Position numbers and translations under genes: made by a program. The notes under the pieces were generated by a model, which ran no database searches, was not told the DNA's origin, and saw only the letters and a list, made by a program, of their open reading frames with translations. Shown piece after piece: positions 8,323-16,185 of a DNA stretch of 21,021 nucleotides. The stretch is taken from assembly GCA_001579985.1 (NCBI GenBank), contig LRSR01009640.1, positions 1 to 21,021 of the forward strand, read 5' to 3'. This DNA is from Hypsibius dujardini. Taxonomy: Eukaryota; Tardigrada; Eutardigrada; Parachela; Hypsibiidae. Each line of letters begins with the position of its first letter. Position 1 is the first letter of the stretch.

Positions 8323-10934
8323 ATGGGGACACATCTTTCCGCTTTACTCGTTTACGCTGTTCTCGGCAACTTATTCGAAGGAGCTGCTTTTGCCACATCG
8401 ACCGAAGCATCCTCAAAGATGGCGGCTATCAAGGATTTACCCAAACAGTTCGACATCAAAAAGCAGATGACGGATTTCATTGAGGTACAGCTGTTTGCAA
8501 ATACCAGGCAGACGCTATGGGTTGAATCGGTACATGGGTTGAATCGGTACATGGGTTGAATCGGTGGGGTGGCGGAGGGCGCCACAAGTGTAAATTGAAT
8601 GAGTGTTGTTTACAATTTACACTTGTGGCGCCCTCCGCCACCCCACCGATTCAATCAATATACCGATTCAACCAATATACCGATTCAACCCATAGCGTTT
8701 GCAAATATACATTTTGTATTTTAATCTTTATAAATTAGACTGCTGTACCAGTTTTACTACATTTGTCCTGTAGTAATAATTTTACGTTTTTCCGTGTTTT
8801 TACTTATCTGACTCTTATTATATTTCCGTACTTTCCTTATTATGTTATACATGTAGAACTCCAAAAATTCCACAACTGGTGTGGGAAAGGGCGATTACCT
8901 GTAAGTGCATTGCATACTTGAGGATGAATTCACGAGAGAACAGCTGAAGGACGGTCATTATTTCCTTCGCAGTGTGAAACATGGGTCAGCCAAAATTCCG
9001 TTTCCCATGACGCTGGTAATTCCCGACCTCCCGAAATTCCAAGCTCACAGAGACGACGTCGCGATTTGCGGCATCGCAAAGTCAGGTAGGATTGCCTTAT
9101 TTGTGAAAGCCCAAGAAGCAGACGACGGCTGGACATTAGCCTAAGATTCGGCGATGATAGTGAAATGTTAGTCATGCTCATCTACGTTTTCAGGAGCTTC
9201 ACGGTTTAGTGCCCTCGTTGGGATGATCATGCATGACGCCGATCCAGTGTACCTCTACCAAGAGCCAGACATGCAGGAAAAGGTTCCATGGCTCGAGTTC
9301 TGCACCGGTGCGGGGGAGAAGGGTCCTCGGGGCATCGATCAAATTTCGCTGATTCCATCGCCACGAGCCTACTGGACGCGACTTGCATTCGACGGATTGC
9401 CGCCAAGTGTCCACACCCAGCACGCTAAAGTACGTGCATGAAAAATCGGATGTTTTATCTATACTCGTGCTACAACACTTTTCTTTACATTTACCTCACC
9501 TAAGGTAGTTTATCATCTACGCCATCCAAAAGATACACTGGTCACTCTTTACCACAACTACATGGCTCGCAAAGCAACCGTTCGATTTAGTGGCAATATA
9601 AGCACTATGGTGGATTACCTCGTGACCGATGAAATCTCCTGTGGACCCTGGTTCGACCACATGGCTTCCTATTGGGCGCATCGTGATGATCCCGACGTCC
9701 ACATCTGCTCGTTTGAGGATTTTTCGCAGGTAAAATGCAATACGAGAATCTACATTAAATAATGTAAACTGTAATGACAACTCACCGTGACGAACTATTT
9801 AGATTGAGTAAATTGTGTGTTAACTAACGCTCGCAACACAAGAGGGTTGCCGTGGTGGGTATCGGAATTCGGATGAGTCCGAATACCCCTCGTTTAATGT
9901 GAAATGATCGCTGTATAAAGATGTAGGGCCGGCGGGAGGAAAACTTTCCCGAAAAAAAGAAGAACACGAAATAATGATTGACGGAAGAAGGGAACTCGCA
10001 AAGGCAGACCATATACATATATACATACTGTAAAATTCCGATCAGCTGGTGCTATGTGCAATCAGCTCAGTCAAAAGAGACCGGAGCTGATTGGTTGCAA
10101 AATCGGAGACCACAAGACTGCACGTGCTTAATTGCCTACATTCTCGCTACAAATTGTGTGAGAGTCGGGTGACTGATTTTTTGATTGAAGCACTGCAGGG
10201 TTTCGGCTCGTTGGAACTAATTTACTGGGGGGGGGGTCCAAGAATCAGCACCAGTTGATCGCAATTTTACAGTACTAGTACAGTGGATGATGGTCACTCC
10301 CAGCATGACCGCGGCGGCGGCCGGCTCCGGAGAGAGGCGCGGCACTGGTACGTAAGTTCGACCAATCGAGGAAAGGAGAGAAACGACGTCTCGCGCGCAT
10401 TAACATTAATTTGTAACAAATTTCCGTTATTGTACGAGTCTAGTACCGGTGCATAATACCCTATTCTTGCGGCTGAAGAAACCTCACGGCGATGCCAGGT
10501 TTAATTATTGATTTCTAATTTACAGAAACCAACCGAGTCCATAATACAGCTCGCAAACTTCCTTGGAAAAAATCTGACGGACACCCAAGTGAAGCAAATA
10601 GCTTTTGACTGCCACTGGGATCAGATGAGCAAGAACCCGATGACGAATCACGAGAGCAACGCCGCTGTGGGTGAATTCAACTTTAACGTGACGAAATTCA
10701 TGAGATCAGGTATGACAATCGGCATGGTCGAGCTGTTTCTATGAGGCTACGGAAATAGAACTTACAACAAGAAGCTGTATGTGTTCCACAGGTGTGGTCG
10801 GCGGATGGAAGGAGCACATCGGCTCAGAGCAAAACGAGCGAATCAACACTTGGATGAAAACTAATTTACAGAGACCCGATCTGGCTGGGATTGCAGAGAG
10901 GTTCCCCAGCACTTTCGCAACCGAGTCGGTGTGA
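8323..10934 (+). CDS. Divergent cytosolic-type sulfotransferase (SULT family), probably catalytically altered
   Basis: Six exons join in frame: 8323-8484, 8923-9085, 9194-9429, 9505-9729, 10526-10709 and 10792-10934, giving 370 residues. The family transfers sulfate from PAPS to small acceptors in the cytosol. Family marks, in order: KSG (107-109), the start of the 5'-phosphosulfate loop, followed here by ASRF instead of TTW; VPWLEF and PSPR (162-166); RHPKD (193-197), the 3'-phosphate region; KNPMTN (298-303), nearly invariant in the family; and RSGVVGGWKEH (322-332), matching the C-terminal RKGxxGxWK loop with Lys changed to Ser. Where the family has KTH with the catalytic His, this protein reads WTR (169-171). 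The start is uncertain. The ATG at 8323 gives a hydrophobic, signal-peptide-like leader; an in-frame ATG at 8419 in AAGATGGCGGC gives 338 residues, closer to family length. The weakest junction is the acceptor at 8921-8922. Confidence 0.85.
8513..8697. mobile_element. 185-bp snap-back (MITE-like) hairpin element
   Basis: Two 85-base arms (8513-8597 and 8613-8697) are reverse complements with five mismatches, around a 15-base loop. Ends are CGCTATGGGTTG and its complement. The outer half of each arm consists of 17-bp tandem units (GGTTGAATCGGTACATG on the left). An identical 11-mer, GTTTGCAAATA, occurs at 8493-8503 and 8697-8707, consistent with a target-site duplication although nine bases separate the left copy from the arm. 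It encodes nothing and lies within intron 1 of the sulfotransferase gene. I cannot assign it to a transposon family. Confidence 0.8.
10227..10236 (+). repeat. Homopolymer run of ten G
   Basis: A G10 tract lies in the 796-bp intron 4 of the sulfotransferase gene (9730-10525). Length errors in assembly are possible here, but no coding sequence is affected. Confidence 0.85.
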
Positions 10935-11094
10935 AATGGAAATGCGACACTCATGCAATCATTTTATGAAAGACATTTGCAGCAGAACTGGCGAAGAACT
11001 ATTACTTTGGAATTTGGATATGACTGATTGCAAGCTGCACAGACAAAAATCAGACACGTTTCATCAGGGACAGTTCGGCCTGGAGTTTTAACAA

Positions 11095-11100
11095 AATAAA
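11095..11100 (+). terminator. Polyadenylation signal of the sulfotransferase gene
   Basis: AATAAA lies 161 bases after the sulfotransferase stop codon. It is only 43 bases before the last codon of the convergent minus-strand gene, so the two transcripts probably overlap at their 3' ends. Confidence 0.65.
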
Positions 11101-11142
11101 CAGGCAATATTTGGTAAAATCTGCGAGCTCTCAGTTTGAAGC

Positions 11143-12026
11143 TCATCGTCCATAGTACAAATGCCCCAAACAGAGAACGACAAACAAAACAGCAAAACTG
11201 ATACCCACAACTGCCCCGAGCGGAAGACCATTCCCTCGTTGTACGGATGACAAAACCGCAATATCTGGTGTAGGTCCTAACAACGGGATAACCGATGAGT
11301 CCGTTGTCGACATGCTGGATACCTCCGACGACTGGGCCTCAGTCTCAAAGACAATAAGAGTCGTCACCACTCCGTTGGGGGCATCGGTGAGGGGCGAGAC
11401 ATCAGTTCGGATTTAGGAACCTCCAATGGTTTTGAGATGAGACCAATCGAACTAACTGCTTGGCCCAGGCTCCCCATATTCACAGGCATCTTCGGCATCA
11501 AGGGCTTGGTCATCGAAGCGGAGGTTATCGCCATCCGAGAATCTGTTCTCGGCTCTGGTAACATAGAACAACATGCAAGACTAATTGTTAGATTATGAGT
11601 GATAAGTCTCACTCTACAAGAGTACCATGCTTCAAAAGTTTTTCACCTTGATCAGCTGTGCTGACAGATACGGTCACTTCAGCGAAAGTCTCGGGATAAG
11701 AACCTGAGACGATGCAGCTCTCTGTGAGATTGGATGCCTGATTTGTATGTACCACTAAAGTTCCATGCGAACGGTCGCTTCCCGTGAATGAGTTACCCTG
11801 AACCACGAAATCAATCCTAGAGTTATTTTCATCCGAAAAGGGGACAACCGGGAGATTTTGGGCTTCTGCTGTCTGACTAGCGTTGACTCCACCTGGAACG
11901 GAGGCCGGAATGTTAAGGTAAAGGGTGCTGTCGTCAACTGTTGCAGACGATGCGATACTGCCGGGGCGAATCATCCCCGTTAATGACCAGAAACCATGAT
12001 CAAACCGCAGGGATGCACCACAATAG
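11143..12026 (-). CDS. Single-pass membrane protein with a possible degenerate SOD-like region (5' end unresolved)
   Basis: Three exons on the minus strand join in frame: 12026-11613, 11554-11484 and 11369-11143 (stop TGA at 11145-11143). The 414-base exon starts after acceptor TTTTGCCAG and ends at donor GTGAGA. It reads YCGASLRFDHGFWSLTG at its start and carries N-glycosylation sequons (NAS, NNS, NLT), which suggests an extracellular part. SFTGSDRSHGTLVVH followed by ESCIVSG resembles the end of Cu/Zn superoxide dismutase (GRTLVVH, then the disulphide Cys), but the upstream metal-binding HVH block is not visible. The C-terminus has a hydrophobic helix (LPLGAVVGISFAVLFVVLCL) and a very short tail. 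The 114-bp intron 11370-11483 is required because the same frame contains TAG and TAA there. No initiating ATG or signal peptide could be fixed upstream; the first exon or exons should lie in 12027-12724. Confidence 0.5.
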
Positions 12027-12724
12027 CTGGCAAAAGTAAATTACACATCTACATACGGTAGTCTACACCTGCAGCCAGGTACGAATGATGAGAGTACAGC
12101 AAAATACCTCCCAGGACTTTAAGCCGGACAGGGTACACCGCTACCGGTTTCCGGTACTTAAAGTACTACAAGCGCCCACTTACTCTGTTTATATTTCCTA
12201 GCGCAGGATTCTTCTAAGTAGGCTAACAACAATACCAGAAACCAGAACTGATTTTAACGTTGGGCAAATACTACAGTATTCGGAACTGCTTTGGAAATCT
12301 TTCCCAATTGTGCAGCCAGATTCCTCAACCTCATCACACCCACACCGTGTACGAGAACTGCAAAATGCAAAGCCTCACCTCAAAAGGTACTAGTAAGTGG
12401 TAACCAAAGAGTTTTATCAGCACGTTGATCAGTTTCTTTCAGTAATAACTTCTCAATCAATAATCGACATAGTTTTTATGGAGCGAAAATTGTGATGTCC
12501 AACTACCCGCGTAGAAGAATCAAGCAAGCTCTCGCTCGTTTCACATAAACTACATCCCATCGTACTGTCTCTCACGAACTCTTGCGACCTTTCAAATATT
12601 ATTGCCATATGGTATGGGGAAGGTCCCATTAACCAAGAAATCATGCTGAAATCTTTTTGTAGATCACCAAATAAAAGACGCGCATCAAGCAATAAAATCG
12701 AACGTGAAGAAAGTAATATGCGGA
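12027..12724. other. Spacer or unresolved 5' exons of the membrane-protein gene
   Basis: About 700 bp lies between the CYB5R stop and the first assured exon of the membrane-protein gene; both genes are on the minus strand. It should contain the CYB5R 3' end and the promoter and first exon(s) of the next gene. Minus-strand donor-like sites occur near 12380 (GAG|GTGAGG) and 12177 (AGA|GTAAGT), but none gives a phase-compatible coding exon with a start codon that I can trace. No minus-strand AATAAA is seen close to the CYB5R stop. Confidence 0.4.
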
Positions 12725-14294
12725 TTAGAACGAGAAACGTGCTTCCTGACTGAAGTTAAGCTTGTCCAAGTTCGGCATGCAGGCAAACTGAATCATTGGC
12801 GGTGGTCCCTGAAAACACAAAACGATTAATAGGCACAACCTAGTAACTCATCTCTTTCATATCTCAGCAACTCCCGAGATATGCGGCCAAACAGTTCGAT
12901 AAGTTGTCATGTTAGAAGGGCCGAGAATGGAAAAGCTATCAACCCTCGTACTCACACAAAGCAGAATCAAAACATCATTGCCAGGACTCGGTAGATGCTC
13001 GCGGATCATCTCTTCGCTGACAAATCCTTCCGAATACTTCCAGCCGGGCGGTGCACGGTCCACTGTAAACCACAAGTGGAATTTTGTGGGATACTGGACG
13101 GCCAGCTGTTCCAGTTCATTTCGTAGCAATATATCGTCTTCCGTTTGATTGGCGAACAACAGCCATATTTCCGTTGCATCGCTGGGATCCTTGAAGGCGT
13201 GACGAATAATTTGCATCTACAATGGACAAAGGTATAGAGCAAATAATTAGAACAGTCAACATCGAATGCTGGTCACTGAAACGACAAAGGAATAGCCATA
13301 AATATCCCCCGCAACAGAAGAGAACCATACCATACTATGGGATTAATTCAACAGAAGAGAACCATACCATGGGAGTAATTCAACAGAACAGAACCATACC
13401 ATGGGAGTAATTCCAGTACCGCCAGCAATCATGCCGACACGTTTCACCGAGCTGACTTTGGAGATGCTCTTTTTGGCGGCTTTGATTGCCATTTTGCCTT
13501 TTCCTTGGTATTCTAACAGACCGTTTGGGCCGCGCACATCGATTGTTTGGCCGAGTTCGAGCTTCTCCAAATGCTGCGACATCTGAAACGAGCACAAACA
13601 GATAAAGGAATGGACAATTGACTAGCTCACCAAGAACTAGGTGTCGTAACTGATCCACTCAAATAAATAACTGACCTTCCCCCCTTCCGGATACTTTGGA
13701 TGAGTATTGGCAAAGTAGACTTTCACCAGTAAATCAGTGTAACCTTAAAGACATAAAGCCGGCATGAACACAGTGGAGTCAAGTGACTATTCAAGCAATC
13801 AAATCGATTATTTGCTCAAAATCCATGCAAGTGATCAATCAATCAATCGGTTAAACGTCCGTCAAATTTGCACCTAGATCATCATCACTCGAGATGGGAG
13901 TATAAGGTCGGATCACAGTCTTCCCGTCGATCTTAGCCGTCAAAAAGATATGCTGTCCAATCGGCAGGCCCAGACAATGCTCCGCCGTCGGTAGACCAAA
14001 GCGAAAGATTCGCGTGTCATGCGACACTATCTTTTTCTCTATCAATGGCAAAGCGATCTTCGCTTCCGGATCGACGAGGGCCTTCAACTTTTTCGTCTTC
14101 GATCTGAGCAGACGAAGAACGAAAAATGTGACTGCTGCAGCTAGTCCCACACTCAGAATCACCTCCTGCAAGCAGAGAAATTTATTCCGTCTGTCTGTTT
14201 GTTGGTTTGGGGAAGAAGGCGTCCCAAAAAATACGTCCTCCCATCTTACCATTGTCAGCACCGAATTTGAAGGCATTGTGTTGTCTGCAGTCAT
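12725..14294 (-). CDS. CYB5R: NADH-cytochrome b5 reductase, membrane-anchored
   Basis: Six minus-strand exons join in frame: 14294-14250, 14165-13874, 13743-13676, 13582-13400, 13216-12956 and 12808-12725, giving 310 residues (human CYB5R3 is 301). The enzyme passes electrons from NADH through FAD to cytochrome b5, on ER or outer mitochondrial membranes, for lipid desaturation and other reductions. An N-terminal helix ([19 protein letters not shown], 17-35) anchors it. FAD-binding residues [11 protein letters not shown] (101-111) and the GGK loop (133-135) are present, as are the nucleotide-binding GGTGITPM (189-196) and CGPPPM (283-288); the end is ARFSF. No Met-Gly myristoylation start is seen, unlike human CYB5R3. 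The ATG at 14294 follows an acceptor-like CCGGCCTAG, so a 5' UTR intron is possible. The exon-4 donor lies in a tandem duplication. Confidence 0.97.
13329..13411 (-). repeat. CYB5R: Three-copy 32-bp tandem repeat over the CYB5R exon-4 splice donor
   Basis: On the minus strand, ATTACTCCCATG|GTATGG recurs with a period of 32 bases: donor GT at 13399, 13367 and (in a changed copy, ATTAATCCCATA|GTATGG) 13335. The first copy is the true exon-4 end, shown by the reading frame and match to the family (GGTGITPM). The other copies lie in the intron. As 32 is not a multiple of three, use of a downstream donor shifts the frame and soon reaches a stop. Confidence 0.9.
13832..13848. repeat. AATC tetranucleotide run in CYB5R intron 2
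   Basis: ATCAATCAATCAATC, the complement of the GATT runs elsewhere in the window. Confidence 0.7.
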
Positions 14295-16185
14295 CACCTA
14301 GGCCGGAGAGAGTGGAGATCAGAAAGTTTTAAATTTAAAATGGGCGATTTCAAACGCGAGATGGCTGCTTATAATAAGTCGGCAGAGAATATTCGAAGGA
14401 AATTCGCCATTCGTTCGCTGAAAACTTGCCTGATGAAACTCGAAACTCGTCCAGATGGTTCACAGTACGTCGTTTTATGGGCGATATGACGGCGTGCAAC
14501 GATGGCGTGCACCGATAGTGGACGAAATGCTTCCGGCGGCTGGGTTGGAATTTTTCGAGTGAAAAAAACGCTGAATAATGACGCCCTTCAGGCTCCAACC
14601 AGCTGTTCACCACAGACAACCGCAGTCCAGACAAGTACAGCAATCAAGTAATCAAAGCAAAGGCAGAACGGTCGGGCTACGGTATACTGTAGCTCCAATG
14701 AAGCGATCCATGAAGCGATTATCGCTGGGGCTTTATTATGACAAGCGTGCTTAGTCAGTCGGTCTGCTTGGGTTGGACCGATCGGCGCTAACGGAGCCGA
14801 GCCGTGGAAATCTTGTGACGTCAGAGAGAGGGGCTGTGGGATTCCTCTGACTGAATTGTTCTGCGGTGGGGTCCACTCTGGTTGGTCAGCTCGTTGTTTG
14901 CGAAAGCCAGTACGGTAGTGTGGCGGGCGTCGAAGCGCGCCAGCAACAGCACTCGTCTCGCTTGGTTATGTTGCTTGTGCAAGCTCTGCAATCGCACTTT
15001 GCCTGTATAAACAATAAATATCTTTCACTTTCGCACGATCTTTCCGATTTGGTTGCCGTTTTCCTCCTCTCTCGCATCCCTCGATGCCATGTCCAACAAC
15101 CAGATGAATGGTGCTCGAGAATATCCTATTTTTTTCACGGATTAATCACCGAACCAGTTTGAGGCAGTTCGGTGCACGGCCCGTTTCAAGTGAGTTTACG
15201 CGGCCGACTGGCGCAATTACCCGTCTCGATTTGAATCTCTTTTCTCGTTGATGCGATTGAAATTGTCTGATCAGTGGCTCGCAAAAAAGTAGGTCACTTA
15301 CATTGCTCAATCTGAAACGGCTATTTTCTTGCGATATTTATATTGATGGATTAGATGAGATGAGATGTGTGTAGGTGGAATACCTTGGAGCTGTGTGTCC
15401 GTTTACATTGTTGTGTTTTTTGTGTGATTTCAGGCAAGGCAATCAGTGCGCTGGATTTATTATTAAAAGGCCTCGTCATGGTCCGCTGAAATCCCAGGGC
15501 TGATCGTCGCGTCAAGGATCGTTGATTTCCGAAGCATCAAGCTTCAGTCTCTTTCCCTTTTGAAAGCATGCAGCAGCATCATTCAACGGCGGCGGAGTGT
15601 GATATCTGATGCTCTTTGTGTGGGGCGATTTCTTTGCAATTATTTCGTCAATCAATCGAGGGACTTAATCTGGATCTATTTTAAAAGCCGATTTTGGTCC
15701 TGACGCCTGAGTGGAGTTCGTAAGCTTCATTTCTGAATTCGGTAAGTTTGTTTGAAATATGTTACATGCGGATTTTAGTTGATTTTTTCACGTTGTGGAG
15801 TTTAAAACGTTTTATATGGAGATAATCAATCAATCAATCAATCAATTGTTCTCGTTGCATCGACAGTGTTCGCTTAAACAAATCTCATGGCATGTGTCTA
15901 TATTTTTATTGTAATGTTATTATAATGCCAATTTATCACAATTTTAGTTGGAATTAAATCTATGAAAACTTTGAAGTTTGGTTGTGTACACGCGTCGCAA
16001 TTACCAGTACAGTAAAGTAGTTATGATAAAGGCGTTCAACTTGCTATCAATCAAACAATCAATCAATAAATCAAAACTGCTGTAACCTGCAACAGATGCC
16101 AGGGCTATGCTATGTATTTTGTCTGGATGTAGCCAATCTGCTTTTCTAGTCTACACTGTCTTTTATTGCAGGGCATAGGCCAAGA
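14295..16185. other. Intergenic region with the CYB5R and RGS promoters and probable RGS 5' UTR exons
   Basis: CYB5R and the RGS gene diverge from this 1.9-kb stretch. A short ORF at 14361-14489 is treated in the findings. TATAAA occurs at about 15006. Donor-like sites CAA|GTGAGT (15189/15190) and TTCG|GTAAGT (15741/15742), together with the strong acceptor TTTTATTGCAG ending at 16170, suggest one or two noncoding RGS exons, the last intron being 15742-16170. The ORFs at 14866-15162 (+) and 14350-14643 (-) have no recognisable protein character. Confidence 0.5.
15823..15846. repeat. AATC tetranucleotide run upstream of the RGS gene
   Basis: Five AATC units followed by AATT, in the probable 5' UTR intron. 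A second, interrupted run is at 16046-16074. Confidence 0.85.

Noticed and set aside
8187-8483. A 98-codon plus-strand frame upstream of the sulfotransferase
   Set aside because: It overlaps the true first exon in another frame and shows no family resemblance.
8857-8900. A small extra sulfotransferase exon between ATGTAG and GTAAGT
   Set aside because: Both splice sites look good, but it ends in phase 2 and cannot join the next exon (phase 0 at 8923) without a frameshift, and the following intron would be only 22 bases. It may be an alternative or decoy exon.
9857-9889. Hairpin GGGTAT...TCCGAATACCC in sulfotransferase intron 4, with GGATGAGTCC
   Set aside because: A six-base bulge and short arms; the hammerhead-like bases are incomplete. 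Probably chance.
12453-12692. A 79-codon minus-strand frame just after CYB5R
   Set aside because: No signal peptide, domain or compatible donor links it to the membrane-protein gene; composition is ordinary for noncoding DNA.
14430-14455. CTGATGAAACTCGAAAC, like a hammerhead ribozyme core
   Set aside because: The space between CTGATGA and GAAAC is too short for a stem II, and no flanking helices I and III are present.
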